This document shows positions 26,232 to 36,009 of a stretch of 64,000 nucleotides of DNA, one piece after another. Origin of the DNA: Vibrio brasiliensis LMG 20546 (GTDB lineage: Bacteria > Pseudomonadota > Gammaproteobacteria > Enterobacterales > Vibrionaceae). The first letter of the stretch is position 1. Each line of letters opens with the position of its first letter. A program made the position numbers and the translations under genes. The stretch covers positions 52,487-116,486 of the forward strand of contig NZ_AEVS01000051.1 in the NCBI RefSeq assembly GCF_000189255.1, read 5' to 3'. Below the pieces are notes generated by a model that was not told the DNA's origin, made no database searches, and saw only the letters and a list, made by a program, of their open reading frames with translations.

Positions 26232-28019
26232 TTAAATGGGCTGAGTCGCTTGCTTTAACCAAGCCTGCTCGTCGTGGTTGAGATCGACCGATAGCTGCTG
26301 CCAACATTGCTGGTGGTAGTGGTTTATCCATTTGATCTCATTAGCATCTAGCATGGACTTATCAATTGCGTTAGTGGCAATCGGCGCCAGAGTAATGGTT
26401 TCAAAGCCGTAGAAAGTACCAAACTCATTCGTCTCAATTTCAACCACTTTCATGATGTTCTCAATGCGGACACCATGGACATCTTGACGGTAGACGCCCG
26501 GTTCGTTGGTGATCACCATTCCCGGCTTGAGCGCGACTTCAGCAGGGTTTTGTGAGAAGTTCTGTGGTCCTTCATGAACATTCAGACACATACCAACGCC
26601 GTGGCCGGTACCGCATTTGTAGTCGATACCGTGTTGCCACAATACACCGCGCGCCATGATATCGAGATTGGAACCGGTAGAACCTTTCATAAAGCGTGAC
26701 TGAGTCAGACGGATCACTGCTTTGAGTACTAATGTGTAGTCAAACTTTTCTCGTTCGCTTGGAGTGCCAAAGTGGAAGGTACGGGTAATATCCGTGGTGC
26801 CCCCCGGGTACTGGCCGCCTGAATCGACTAAAAAGAAGTGACTCTCATCCACTTTATAGCTGCTCTCTTGATCGGCAGCGTAGTGCATTTTCGCTCCGTG
26901 CTCCGCAAAACCAGCAATGGTTCTGAAGCTTTCACCCAGATAACCCTTTATCTGTTTGCGATAAGCCATCAGAGTCTGTTCCGCATTAAGTTCAGTAACC
27001 TGACCACCGGGTACCTGTTCATCAAGCCACTTCATAAATTTGACCACTGCTACGCCGTCCTGACGAAGAGTCTCTTCCATGCTGGCCAGTTCAGTTGCAT
27101 TTTTCACGGCTTTCATGTCGGTAACAGGACATGGACGGTTAATCAGTTGGATATCTGACTTGATCTGACTCACGAGCAGACTGTCGGTGTTCTTTGCGGT
27201 ATAGATTAGTCTGGTATTACTGCTAAGCAGGTTGAGTGCGGTGCTAAGGTGCAGGTAGTCATGAATATGTACCTGATGCTCACTGATTGCACCGACAACC
27301 TCGGGGGTGAGTTTGTCGTCATCAATAAACAGGCGGCAACTATGGTGATCGATCAGCAGGTAACCTTCAGAAATCGGGCAATAAGCCGTATCTGCGCCGC
27401 GAATGTTGAGTGTCCACATCACATCGTCAAGCGTTGATACCAACAGCGCCTGTGCTTTTTCTTGGGTCAGATACTGACGTACCTGAGCGATTTTCTCGCT
27501 GGCGGTTAAGCCCGCAACACTGAGTGGATGGTTAAACAGGTTTGCTTTAGGACGTGCTGGTCTGTTACTCCAGATTGGCGAGATAAGATCGTGTTCTAAC
27601 ACTAACTGAATCGATTTGTCAGCGAAGGCGGCGATAAGCTCATCATAGAACTGCTTACTGATGCTGCGTCCGTCAACGCCGACTCGGGCATTGTCAGGTA
27701 GGGTCTGTGCCAGCCACTGCGCAATGGTTGGTGTTTCTGCAAGGCGAGCCTTGAACAGATCAAGACCGGAGCCTTCAAGCTGTTCTGCGCCCTGAATGTA
27801 GTAGCGACCATCGGTCCAGAGACCACCGCCTTCACGGGTCACAACCACATCGCCGGCTGAACCGGTAAAGCCTGAAATCCATTGTCTTGCTAACCAATAG
27901 TCTGCCGAGTATTCACTGGCATGAGGGTCGTTGTTGGTCACGATATAAGCATCAAACTGATGTTTATCCATGCCTTGACGAAGGGCAGTCAGTCGCTGGG
28001 GAACAGAATGTAAAGTCAT
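26232..28019 (-). CDS. Xaa-Pro aminopeptidase (aminopeptidase P, M24B)
   Basis: A 595-residue cytoplasmic metallopeptidase of the long, three-domain aminopeptidase P type. Two creatinase-like N-terminal domains precede the pita-bread domain, whose metal ligands are visible in GGTTDITRTF (two Asp), GTGHGVGM (His), TNEPGVY (Glu) and GVRIENIM (Glu). It removes the first residue when proline, or probably hydroxyproline, is second. The ATG at 28019 has AGGAAG upstream; TTG at 28028 is less likely. It is the last gene of the oppABCDF operon, five bases after oppF, so imported peptides are likely its substrates. Confidence 0.92.
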   Translation of the reverse strand: MTLHSVPQRLTALRQGMDKHQFDAYIVTNNDPHASEYSADYWLARQWISGFTGSAGDVVVTREGGGLWTDGRYYIQGAEQLEGSGLDLFKARLAETPTIAQWLAQTLPDNARVGVDGRSISKQFYDELIAAFADKSIQLVLEHDLISPIWSNRPARPKANLFNHPLSVAGLTASEKIAQVRQYLTQEKAQALLVSTLDDVMWTLNIRGADTAYCPISEGYLLIDHHSCRLFIDDDKLTPEVVGAISEHQVHIHDYLHLSTALNLLSSNTRLIYTAKNTDSLLVSQIKSDIQLINRPCPVTDMKAVKNATELASMEETLRQDGVAVVKFMKWLDEQVPGGQVTELNAEQTLMAYRKQIKGYLGESFRTIAGFAEHGAKMHYAADQESSYKVDESHFFLVDSGGQYPGGTTDITRTFHFGTPSEREKFDYTLVLKAVIRLTQSRFMKGSTGSNLDIMARGVLWQHGIDYKCGTGHGVGMCLNVHEGPQNFSQNPAEVALKPGMVITNEPGVYRQDVHGVRIENIMKVVEIETNEFGTFYGFETITLAPIATNAIDKSMLDANEIKWINHYHQQCWQQLSVDLNHDEQAWLKQATQPI

Positions 28020-28024
28020 AATAA

Positions 28025-29014
28025 TCAACTTCCTAACAGGGTATGGGTACAGAAAATATGGTGGTCTGACTGACCACTACGAGTTGGCATTTGTTCGCCG
28101 CAAAGGTTCGTTGCACTTGGGCAACGGGTACGGAAAACACAACCACTCGGCGGATTAAGTGGAGAGGGCAGATCCCCTGGCAGTAACTGAATATCGCGAT
28201 TGCGAGCCAATGTCGGGTGAGCGATTGGGACCGCAGACAACAGCGCTTTAGTGTAAGGGTGCTGAGCATCATCAAACACCTTGTCATAGCGACCGACTTC
28301 CATCGGTTTGCCGAGGTACATTACCATCACACGGTCACTGATATGGCGGACTACGCTAAGGTCATGGGCAATCATCACCAGAGTCAGTCCCATCTCTTGC
28401 TTAAGATCATCAAGCAGGTTAATCACCTGAGCCTGAATAGAAACGTCGAGAGCGCTAACTGGCTCATCACACACCACCAGATCCGGCTTTAGAATCAAAG
28501 CACGGGCGATACCGACACGCTGACACTGACCTCCGGAGAACTCATGTGGATAGCGGTTGCGCTGGCTCGCAAGCAGACCGACTTTATCCATCATCGCAAT
28601 GACACGGCTTTCGACCTCTTTGCGGCTTAGTTGGGGCTCGTGAGTCAGAAGTGGTTCAGCAATGCATTCGGAGATAGTCAGTCGTGGATTGAGACAGGCT
28701 GAAGGATCCTGAAACACCATCTGGAATTCACGGCGACGCTTCGCCAGTTGCTGCTTACCAAAAGCGCGCATGTTGTCGCCCTTCCAGTTCAGTTCACCAC
28801 CGGTCGGCTCAATCAACCTTAGTAGCGCGCGAGCTAATGTGGATTTCCCACACCCCGACTCCCCTACGATGCCTAAGGTTTCGCCGCGATAAACGTCCAG
28901 GTCAATGCCATCGACTGCTTTCACCACTTTGCGCTTGCTTGGCAGAATATGTTTGTTGATAGCGAAGTGAACTTTTAAATCTCGTGCCGAGAGTAGTATT
29001 TCTGGTTTGCTCAT
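28025..29014 (-). CDS. oppF: Oligopeptide ABC transporter ATP-binding protein OppF
   Basis: A roughly 329-residue ABC ATPase. Walker A is [12 protein letters not shown], the signature [14 protein letters not shown] and Walker [13 protein letters not shown], followed by the C-terminal oligopeptide-type extension with a cysteine cluster ([14 protein letters not shown]) that in relatives can bind an iron-sulfur cluster. I took the second of two adjacent ATGs (29014), which has AGGAGG at about five bases; 29017 is the alternative. It energises peptide import together with OppD. Confidence 0.92.
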   Translation of the reverse strand: MSKPEILLSARDLKVHFAINKHILPSKRKVVKAVDGIDLDVYRGETLGIVGESGCGKSTLARALLRLIEPTGGELNWKGDNMRAFGKQQLAKRRREFQMVFQDPSACLNPRLTISECIAEPLLTHEPQLSRKEVESRVIAMMDKVGLLASQRNRYPHEFSGGQCQRVGIARALILKPDLVVCDEPVSALDVSIQAQVINLLDDLKQEMGLTLVMIAHDLSVVRHISDRVMVMYLGKPMEVGRYDKVFDDAQHPYTKALLSAVPIAHPTLARNRDIQLLPGDLPSPLNPPSGCVFRTRCPSATNLCGEQMPTRSGQSDHHIFCTHTLLGS

Positions 29015-29022
29015 CATTCCTC

Positions 29023-30012
29023 CTAAGCAGAACGCGCGATCGATGTAATGGTGTTGGGAGCATGGACATGGCATGCCAGCCCCTGACTGTTCGATAGCGA
29101 ACGAAATGGCGGAATAGACGCACTACACTCTGGACGATAGCTGGCGCAACGCTCTTTGAATGGACAGCCTGTAGCGTGAATAAGAGCGCTTGGTGGGTTG
29201 CCGGGGATAGTCGGCAAACGATCCATATCTTCACTAATCGAGGGAATCGCCTTAAGCAAACCTTGGGTGTAAGGGTGGCTCGGACGGTCAAACAGTGAAT
29301 CGGTATCCGCCTGTTCCATCTTGCGTCCGCCATACATTACCAGAACGCGGTCGCACATCTCGGCGACGACGCCCATATCGTGGGTGATAAGTAAAATAGC
29401 GGTATTGAATTCAGCCTGTAGCTCACGCAGCAGGGTCAGAATTTGAGCCTGGACAGTCACGTCTAGTGCTGTGGTTGGCTCATCGGCAATCAACAACTCT
29501 GGCTTACACAGTAGTGCCATTGCAATCATCACTCTCTGACGCATTCCTCCGGACATCTCATGCGGAAACTGCGACATTCGTGTCGCCGCGGATGGAATAC
29601 GCACGGCATCAAGCATGGCGACAGCTTCTCTGTCTGCCTCTCTACGGGACATCCCTTTATGGATCATCAGAACTTCAGCCAGTTGTTTACCGACTTTCAT
29701 AAACGGATTGAGTGAAGTCATCGGGTCCTGAAATATCATGCCAATCTTTTCTGCACGAATGTGATTGAGCTGCTTTTTCGACATGGTCAGTAAGTTCTCA
29801 CCATGGAAATTTGCTTCACCGCTGACCCTACCATTATCGGCAGTCAGGCCCATCAGGGCGAATACAGACTGGCTTTTACCCGAACCTGATTCACCGACAA
29901 TGCCCAGAGTTTCGCCTTTATTGACTGAATAGGAGAGGTCACTGACCGCTTGCACTAAACCATCGGGCGTCTGGAAGCGTACGTTCATGTTTTTAATCGA
30001 TAGAATACTCAT
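29023..30012 (-). CDS. oppD: Oligopeptide ABC transporter ATP-binding protein OppD
   Basis: A 329-residue ABC ATPase with Walker A GESGSGKSQSVF, signature MSGGMRQRVMIAMA and Walker B LIADEPTTALDV, then the OppD-type C-terminal extension with cysteines (CPFKERCASYRPEC). The ATG at 30012 has AAGGAG five bases upstream. It ends eight bases before oppF and starts nine bases after oppC, within one operon. Confidence 0.93.
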   Translation of the reverse strand: MSILSIKNMNVRFQTPDGLVQAVSDLSYSVNKGETLGIVGESGSGKSQSVFALMGLTADNGRVSGEANFHGENLLTMSKKQLNHIRAEKIGMIFQDPMTSLNPFMKVGKQLAEVLMIHKGMSRREADREAVAMLDAVRIPSAATRMSQFPHEMSGGMRQRVMIAMALLCKPELLIADEPTTALDVTVQAQILTLLRELQAEFNTAILLITHDMGVVAEMCDRVLVMYGGRKMEQADTDSLFDRPSHPYTQGLLKAIPSISEDMDRLPTIPGNPPSALIHATGCPFKERCASYRPECSASIPPFRSLSNSQGLACHVHAPNTITSIARSA

Positions 30013-30021
30013 CACTGCTCC

Positions 30022-30951
30022 TTAGCGATCTTTCGGGTCAAGTGCGTCACGAAGGCCGTCACCGATGAAGTTAAAACAGAACAGGGTGGCGACAAGGAAT
30101 ATTGAAGGAAACACCAGTTGCCATAAGGCGACATCAATCGTTTTAGCGCCTTCAGCGATAAGAATGCCCCAACTGGTATCCGGTGGCTGAACGCCAAGTC
30201 CTAAGAAACTCAGGAAGGATTCAAACATGATAAAGCCCGGTACCATTAACGATGAGTAAACCATCACAATACCCAGTACGTTTGGCAGAATATGACGGCG
30301 AACGATAGTAAAACGTGATACGCCAATAGAGTGTGCGGCTTCAATAAACTCACGTTTCTTGATACTGAATGTCACTCCTCGAACGACCCGGGCAATACCG
30401 AGCCACGAGACCATGCCGATGACAACAAAGATCAGATAGATGTTGTTGCCAAACAGAGTGACAAACAGGATGACCAGAAACATAAACGGTACAGAATCAA
30501 GTACTTCGATAATGCGCATCATGGTGCTATCGACCATACCACCCAGATAGCCTGATAAAGCGCCCCATGCGGTGCCAATGACAACCGCTACCAGTGCGCC
30601 CATAAAGCCGACCATGATCGACAGTCTGCCACCCTGCATAGTGCGGGCGAAAATGTCCTGACCAAGATCGTCCGTACCAAAGTAGTGGCCGGATTCGATT
30701 GAAGGCTTGCCCAGTTCGTAGGGATCCGCGACGACATTCCAGTCAATTTCATCATGGCCAAAAGCGGCAAGCTGAGGGCCAAAAGTAATGCACAGTACGA
30801 TAAAAAACAGGACGTAAACCGATGTCATGGCTGCGCGGTTTTTGCGAAAGCGAGCCCAGGCATCTTGCCACAGACTGCGGCCCTCAACTGCTTCGACATG
30901 TGAGCTCATTTGATCCGCCAGCTCCTTGGCATCAATGCGTTTGGTTAACAT
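30022..30951 (-). CDS. oppC: Oligopeptide ABC transporter permease OppC
   Basis: A 309-residue inner-membrane permease with an N-terminal cytoplasmic segment, about six membrane segments and the EAA loop (FIEAAHSIGVSRFTIVRRHILP). AGGAGG sits six bases upstream of the ATG and overlaps the oppB stop region, indicating coupled translation. It forms the transmembrane channel with OppB. Confidence 0.93.
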   Translation of the reverse strand: MLTKRIDAKELADQMSSHVEAVEGRSLWQDAWARFRKNRAAMTSVYVLFFIVLCITFGPQLAAFGHDEIDWNVVADPYELGKPSIESGHYFGTDDLGQDIFARTMQGGRLSIMVGFMGALVAVVIGTAWGALSGYLGGMVDSTMMRIIEVLDSVPFMFLVILFVTLFGNNIYLIFVVIGMVSWLGIARVVRGVTFSIKKREFIEAAHSIGVSRFTIVRRHILPNVLGIVMVYSSLMVPGFIMFESFLSFLGLGVQPPDTSWGILIAEGAKTIDVALWQLVFPSIFLVATLFCFNFIGDGLRDALDPKDR

Positions 30952-30961
30952 TCGTTACCTC

Positions 30962-31882
30962 CTAGACACGAATGCGCGGGTCGATAATGGTGTAGAGCAC
31001 ATCGACCACCAAGTTAAAGAAGATAGTCAGCGAAGCGACAATCAGGGTGATGCCCATGACCAGGCCGTAGTCACGGTTGAGAGCACCGGAAACAAAGTGC
31101 TGGCCCATACCGCCAGTGCTAAAGAAAATGTCGATGATCACTGAGCCAGTGACCACGGCAACAAAGCTAGGACCAAGCATGGCAATAATCGGGATTAGCG
31201 ATGGACGCATCGCATGGTGGATTAGGATGTAACTGGTTGATAAGCCTTTGGCTTTTGCGGTGCGAATATAAGGTTGGTTAAGGGTTTCAATCATCGCGCC
31301 ACGCATCACCCTCGCAATACTCGCTACTGAGCCTATCGCCAGACTCAATACCGGCAGAACCAGGAACGAAAGCTGACCACCTTCCCATCCGCCTGCTGGT
31401 AGCCAGCCGAGATGAATTGAGAAGAGAGTGACCAGAATCGGTGCCAGAACAAAGGCTGGGATCACCACACCAGTCATGGAGAGTGACATCAACAGGTAGT
31501 CGAGCTTGCCGTTGCGGTTAAGGGCCGCGATGGTACCCAACAGCATACCTAGCGGTACTGAAATACTAAACGAGATCACGCCAAGTACGGCGGATACAGG
31601 CCATGACTGAGCAACAAGTTCAGTGACGCTAAAGTCCTGATAAACAAAGCTCGGGCCTAAGTCACCCTGAACAAAGTTACCAATATAGATAAAGAACTGG
31701 ATGATAAAGGGTTCATTGAGATGGAATTTGGCTTCGATATTGGCACGAACCACTTCTGGCATTGGTCGTTCCATATCGAACGGGCCGCCGGGGGCGATAT
31801 GCATTAACCAAAACGACACCAGTGCAATAAACAGTAAGGTAGGCACTGCGATAAGCAAGCGACGAAGAATATACAGCAACAT
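30962..31882 (-). CDS. oppB: Oligopeptide ABC transporter permease OppB
   Basis: A 306-residue inner-membrane permease with about six membrane segments, the N-terminal RRLLIAVPTLLFIALVSF typical of OppB/DppB, and the EAA loop (IRTAKAKGLSTSYILIHHAMRP). It is separated from oppA by a strong terminator-like hairpin and so is probably made in lower amount than the binding protein. Confidence 0.93.
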   Translation of the reverse strand: MLLYILRRLLIAVPTLLFIALVSFWLMHIAPGGPFDMERPMPEVVRANIEAKFHLNEPFIIQFFIYIGNFVQGDLGPSFVYQDFSVTELVAQSWPVSAVLGVISFSISVPLGMLLGTIAALNRNGKLDYLLMSLSMTGVVIPAFVLAPILVTLFSIHLGWLPAGGWEGGQLSFLVLPVLSLAIGSVASIARVMRGAMIETLNQPYIRTAKAKGLSTSYILIHHAMRPSLIPIIAMLGPSFVAVVTGSVIIDIFFSTGGMGQHFVSGALNRDYGLVMGITLIVASLTIFFNLVVDVLYTIIDPRIRV

Positions 31883-31900
31883 GACGCATCCTTTCGTTAG

Positions 31901-31941
31901 AAAAAAGCCCGCGACCTACGAGGACATCGGTAGGCGCGGGC
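31901..31941 (-). terminator. Attenuating terminator between oppA and oppB
   Basis: On the minus strand the arms GCCCGCG-CCTAC and GTAGG-(T)-CGCGGGC flank a 10-base loop and are followed by TTTTTT. Coordinates of the arms on the plus strand are 31907-31919 and 31930-31941. Since the genes downstream belong to the same transporter, partial read-through is expected. Confidence 0.85.
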
Positions 31942-31953
31942 AAACCGTCCCAA

Positions 31954-33564
31954 TTAGTGGGCTCTCACGTAAACATTCTTGCGGTAGTAAGAAGATTCAG
32001 GGTTAGTTCGCTCGTAACCACCGACATACTCTTTGATTAGGTACTGGTCGTTACCATTGCGGTACATCGGGATGATCGCCATGTCTTCGATAAGCAATTT
32101 TTCTGCGGCAATGTACTCAGCTGACGGGTCACTCAGGCTCTTAGATTCAGCCATCAAGCGATCATACTCAGGGTTGTTGTATTTCGAGTCATTGTATTCG
32201 CCAGTCGAGACAAAGATATCTAACCAGGTTGAAGCTTCGTTGTAGTCTGCTGTCCAGCCGCCACGACTGACGTTGCCCGGATCTTTCAGTGCGTAGAATA
32301 CTTTAGGTTCCAGCTGCTTGATTTCGATTTGGGCACCTAGCTTACTCTTCCACATACCAGCCATAGCCGTTGCCATCTTCACGTCTTTAGAGAAGGTCGG
32401 GATAGTGAAGGTTAGCTTGAGTGGGTTGCCTTTGTCGTAACCCGCCTCTTTTAGCAAGGCTTTCGCTTTAGTGTTGCGCTGCTCTTGATTCCACGTAGCG
32501 AACTCAGGAGTGTGGGTTTTGAACCCATCGGTTTGCGGTGGAACTAAGGTGAACATTGGAATGCCACCGTTTTTAACGATCGCTTTAGTCATGATATTGC
32601 GGTCAATCGCGTAAGAGAGTGCCTGACGAACTCGAAGATCTTTTGTTGGCCCTTTCTCAGTATTGAGGTAATAGAAGGTAGAGCCGAGTGATGCACTGGT
32701 ATCAGCAACTTGTTCTGGGTACTGCTTGAGCAGCTTGTTCTTTTGCGCAGCCGGAATCGACAAAGCCTGATCGATTTCACCTGCCAGATAGCGATTGAGT
32801 GCCACGTTAGCATCGCCAATTGGCAGCCAAGTGATCTTTTCTAGCACGACGTTGTTAGCATCCCAGTATTTATCATTTTTAACCATCACCATCTTCTCGT
32901 TAACCTTCCAGTTCGATACGGTAAACGCGCCGTTGGTGACGATGTTCTGTGGTTGAGTCCATGCACTGCCATACTTTTCCACTGTTGCTTGATGAACAGG
33001 TGCCAGTACAGGGTGACTGAGTAGTTTAATAAAGAAAGGAACCGGTTTTTCTAATGTCACTTCAAAGGTGTAGTCGTCGATCGCGCGCACACCGAGTGTA
33101 TTCGCAGGAGCTTCACCTTTCATAATTCTGTTCGAGTTTTTAATTCCAGGAATAGCGGCAAACCAAGCGTATGGAGAAGCGGTTTCCGGGTCGATGAGGC
33201 GCTGCCAGCTGTAAACAAAATCGTGAGCAGTAAGTGGATCACCGTTAGACCATTGCGATTGACGCAGATTGAAGATGTAGACCGTGTTATTGTCATTGGC
33301 TTGCCAGCTCTCAGCGATACCTGGAACCGTCTTACCTTGCTTGTCTTGCGTTGTCAGACCTTCAAACAGATCACGACCTAAGTTGAATGCTGGCTCTGCA
33401 GCCTGCTTAGCGGGATCGATGGACGTGACTTCAGCTCCGTTGTTCAGCACGATCTCTTGTTTGTCTGCCAGTTGTGTTCCAGCAGGGTAAGGTTTGGCTA
33501 GAGTATTGCCGGCAAATAGTGCAGCAGCGATAGTACTCAGTGCGATTAGTTTTTTTGCTTTCAT
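31954..33564 (-). CDS. oppA: Periplasmic oligopeptide-binding protein OppA
   Basis: A 536-residue solute-binding protein of the peptide/nickel family (SBP_bac_5). The signal peptide ends at AGNTLA; the family signature WSNGDPLTAHDFVYSWQRL and the region DLRVRQALSYAIDRN are present. It captures peptides in the periplasm for OppBCDF. The promoter region upstream (33565-33831) carries an operator-like motif shared with the hydroxyproline genes. The specificity is not readable, but the downstream aminopeptidase P points to proline- or hydroxyproline-rich peptides. Confidence 0.93.
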   Translation of the reverse strand: MKAKKLIALSTIAAALFAGNTLAKPYPAGTQLADKQEIVLNNGAEVTSIDPAKQAAEPAFNLGRDLFEGLTTQDKQGKTVPGIAESWQANDNNTVYIFNLRQSQWSNGDPLTAHDFVYSWQRLIDPETASPYAWFAAIPGIKNSNRIMKGEAPANTLGVRAIDDYTFEVTLEKPVPFFIKLLSHPVLAPVHQATVEKYGSAWTQPQNIVTNGAFTVSNWKVNEKMVMVKNDKYWDANNVVLEKITWLPIGDANVALNRYLAGEIDQALSIPAAQKNKLLKQYPEQVADTSASLGSTFYYLNTEKGPTKDLRVRQALSYAIDRNIMTKAIVKNGGIPMFTLVPPQTDGFKTHTPEFATWNQEQRNTKAKALLKEAGYDKGNPLKLTFTIPTFSKDVKMATAMAGMWKSKLGAQIEIKQLEPKVFYALKDPGNVSRGGWTADYNEASTWLDIFVSTGEYNDSKYNNPEYDRLMAESKSLSDPSAEYIAAEKLLIEDMAIIPMYRNGNDQYLIKEYVGGYERTNPESSYYRKNVYVRAH

Positions 33565-33671
33565 AGCTTCCTCATTATGTCCTTATCGGAGTGACCATTT
33601 GGCATACGTGTTAGCCCGCGAACGGCATGGGGGTAACCAAGGTTATTACCAAAGGGATAAGAGGAATGTAT

Positions 33672-33687
33672 ATTGTATAAAATAATC
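33672..33687 (+). promoter_or_regulatory. Operator-like motif upstream of oppA
   Basis: ATTGTATAAAATAATC matches 14 of 16 bases of the motif found between the divergent hydroxyproline genes (45455-45470). It lies about 108 bases upstream of the oppA start. Proposed binding site for the GntR/FCD regulator encoded at 34608-35279. Confidence 0.6.
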
Positions 33688-33831
33688 CAACAAACACTTA
33701 TTAACATGTTTGTAACAAGGTGGCGAATTCAGAGACTGGTGGTCTTAAAAACTGAGACTGAATGAAATTCAACCAGTGGTGGTTGATAGAATCTGTGCTC
33801 GATCACAGCAAAATCTGGCCTGTGTTCTAGG

Positions 33832-34593
33832 TCATCGTCGGAAGCGTGCAGAGACTTCTTTAAGTAGATCGCCGTTGATTTCAGGCAGATCATCAGAAAA
33901 GAAGATCTGCTCTCCTGGGGTATAGCGAAGTAGGATATTGGTCAGTTCACCAGTGCCTGTCGCGCAGTTAGCTGCATGCATTTCACCTATTTTCTGATCG
34001 ACGTCTTGCTCCAGCTGCAAACACTGTTCACGTGTTAGCCGAACTCGCGCCTGACAGACTTGAGATAGGGTGTTATCCGCCATCGAAACTCGTTCAAAGC
34101 GACGCTTAAACAAGGTATCTAGGGCAGTCCCTTCCTCCATAATAAAACGTCGACCTGAGCGATAGAAAATTTTGTCGCCAAGGTTTTCAATATAACCGAG
34201 AACTTCGGCGATACTGAGGTAAAACCGGACACTGGCATCAGAAAGTTGATAGTCGTCAGCGATCTCCTGTGGGGTCTTATTGCAAGAGGTGATCAAATAG
34301 ATAAAATCGAGCAGATAGGGGTGCTCAACGAACAGAGCATTCTGTTCGTCACACAAAAACTGCTCGTTGTCGCGCTGGATCTGAATCGCTATCGCTGACA
34401 GCTCTTGCAGGTCGGTATTGAGATGGGTGGTATAGAGCAGAATCTTGTCCAAGCCAAGAGAGGGGTTGTGCAGGTGTCGTTTGATGGTCGACAACGGGAT
34501 GCCGGTTTTCTCCGACATCGCGCTATAGCATAACCCTTCATCTTTGATTTTCTGCCGTATAGCAGCAAGAAGAAATTCTGGCCCTAAGTGCAT
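33832..34593 (-). CDS. Two-HTH transcriptional regulator, cotranscribed with gntR
   Basis: A 253-residue probable DNA-binding protein. The N-terminus has an XRE-like helix-turn-helix (YSAMSEKTGIPLSTIKRHL), and a second winged-helix-like element lies near residues 105-140 (TPQEIADDYQLSDASVRFYLS). The C-terminal 90 residues are helical and unassigned. It follows the GntR gene by 14 bases and precedes the opp operon on the same strand, so it may adjust opp expression. I do not recognise a named family for the full length. Confidence 0.7.
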   Translation of the reverse strand: MHLGPEFLLAAIRQKIKDEGLCYSAMSEKTGIPLSTIKRHLHNPSLGLDKILLYTTHLNTDLQELSAIAIQIQRDNEQFLCDEQNALFVEHPYLLDFIYLITSCNKTPQEIADDYQLSDASVRFYLSIAEVLGYIENLGDKIFYRSGRRFIMEEGTALDTLFKRRFERVSMADNTLSQVCQARVRLTREQCLQLEQDVDQKIGEMHAANCATGTGELTNILLRYTPGEQIFFSDDLPEINGDLLKEVSARFRR

Positions 34594-34607
34594 CTCAACT
34601 ATTTACC

Positions 34608-35279
34608 TTACTGAGTATTGTTGCGCTCTAACAAAAGATCACGGATTGCGGCTCCAGCTTCAAGAATATGCTTTTTAAGCATGTACTTAGCGCCATCAAT
34701 ATCGCGGTTCTGACACATTTCAACTAAGGCTTTATGTTCGTTATCTGCTTTGGCTGTCCCTTCGGTAAACAGTAATTGCATACGAATATAACGGTCACAC
34801 TTAGTGTTAAGGTTGTAAATCACGTCCATAGTTTCGGGCATATTTGCCGGAGCATACAACGCCTTGTGCAACTCATAGTTGTAGTTGCTCCACTCCTCCA
34901 CCTGATCGCCGCGGTTAACCACTTCGTCAAAGCGTTCGCGGATCTCATTAGCACGAGCCAGATCTTCATCGGTCATATTTTGGATTGCCCGCTCAAGAAT
35001 ATGACACTCAACCACGGCGCGAAGCTCGAAAAGTTCATCAATTTTATCCGGAGAGAGTTCTGTCACCGTGGCACCTTTGTGTGCCTCAAAGCTCACTAAT
35101 CCCTGCGCTTCTAGCTGCATTAATGCCTCGCGTACAGGAATTCGACTGACATTAAACTCTTTTGCCAGCGCGTCCTGACGCAGTGGCTGACCAGTTTTCA
35201 ATTCGCCTTTTAGAATCTTAGTGCGGATAGCTTCTTCCACTAACTGGGTTCGCGTTTTAAAAACAGGTTTTTGCGACAT
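34608..35279 (-). CDS. GntR-family (FCD) regulator, candidate repressor of peptide and hydroxyproline genes
   Basis: A 223-residue GntR regulator. The winged-helix domain spans about residues 10-70 (LRQDALAKEFNVSRIPVREALMQLEAQG) and an all-helical FCD effector domain follows, with the metal/ligand histidine-bearing segments NYELHKALY and NEHKALVEM. FCD regulators bind small acids and usually repress catabolic operons. The ATG at 35279 has GGAG upstream; TTG at 35291 is less likely. A variant of the shared 16-base operator lies 28 bases upstream of its start, suggesting autoregulation. Confidence 0.85.
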   Translation of the reverse strand: MSQKPVFKTRTQLVEEAIRTKILKGELKTGQPLRQDALAKEFNVSRIPVREALMQLEAQGLVSFEAHKGATVTELSPDKIDELFELRAVVECHILERAIQNMTDEDLARANEIRERFDEVVNRGDQVEEWSNYNYELHKALYAPANMPETMDVIYNLNTKCDRYIRMQLLFTEGTAKADNEHKALVEMCQNRDIDGAKYMLKKHILEAGAAIRDLLLERNNTQ

Positions 35280-35306
35280 CCGAGTCTCCAATGTTTCTTT
35301 TTCAAT

Positions 35307-35322
35307 ATTTTATTCAATATAC
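35307..35322 (+). promoter_or_regulatory. Operator-like motif upstream of gntR
   Basis: ATTTTATTCAATATAC matches 13 of 16 bases of the shared motif ATTGTATAAAATATAC, 28 bases upstream of the GntR start; suggests autoregulation. Weakest of the five sites. Confidence 0.45.
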
Positions 35323-35514
35323 CATTTGCGTTACGCAATGCGACTATCGTCAAAGATAACCGCGTTTTTTTGGGGGATGGGTCAATAGTTGCCGGGTCCT
35401 GCTGTGAGCTTTGTTCACAGAATGAGCAGGATGGAGATCAATAAACCTTTCTTGGGTTGTGGTTATTGGCTTTGATTGACGGATTGGTGGCGTTCAACCG
35501 TTGATATTACCTAA

Positions 35515-36009
35515 CTAGGCGCCGAGTTCTAACTGCCAATAACTCACTGAAATCTGGCGCTCAAATTTAACGCCGATGTTTTTGAACTCGCCAACTTTAG
35601 TAAAGCCAAGCGACTGATGGAGCTTCACGCTCGGGGGATTGGGCAGAGCAACGACGCCCATTACGTTTTTAATTCCTTGTTCCTTTAGCCTCGCTAATAG
35701 CTCGCGATAGAGTTTGTGACCATAACCTTTTCCGCCAGCATCAGGTGAGAGGTAAATAGTCGATTCAGCGGTAAACCGGTAGGCAGAACGGGTGTGCCAT
35801 GGACCTGCATAGGCATAACCTAAGATCTCACCATCTTGCTCTAAAACAATCCAAGGAAAGCCTGAGTCGAGCACCTTTTCGATTCGTTGTGAGATCTGCT
35901 CTGCCGTTACTGCTTTTTCCTCAAAGGTCACGGTAGAGTCTGTGACAAAGGGGTTGTAGATATCGGCAATCGCTTGTGAATCGCTTAAGTTAACGGTTCT
36001 GAAATTCAT
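35515..36009 (-). CDS. GNAT acetyltransferase (phosphinothricin acetyltransferase-like)
   Basis: A 164-residue GNAT-family N-acetyltransferase of the phosphinothricin acetyltransferase-like group, with the N-terminal DSQAIADIYNPFV, the acetyl-CoA loop DAGGKGYGHKLY and the C-terminal SLGFTKVGEFKNIGVKF. The ATG at 36009 has AGGAGG four bases upstream, which decides against longer starts. The natural substrate is unknown; relatives acetylate amino acid-like toxins or methionine sulfone-type compounds. Confidence 0.85.
   Translation of the reverse strand: MNFRTVNLSDSQAIADIYNPFVTDSTVTFEEKAVTAEQISQRIEKVLDSGFPWIVLEQDGEILGYAYAGPWHTRSAYRFTAESTIYLSPDAGGKGYGHKLYRELLARLKEQGIKNVMGVVALPNPPSVKLHQSLGFTKVGEFKNIGVKFERQISVSYWQLELGA

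Noticed and set aside
33793-33808. CRP-like inverted repeat TGTGCTCGATCACA upstream of oppA
   Set aside because: The spacing between the half-sites is two bases too short for CRP.
35403-35419. CRP-like TGTGA and TCACA half-sites
   Set aside because: The spacer is seven bases instead of six, and no gene start lies at a suitable distance.
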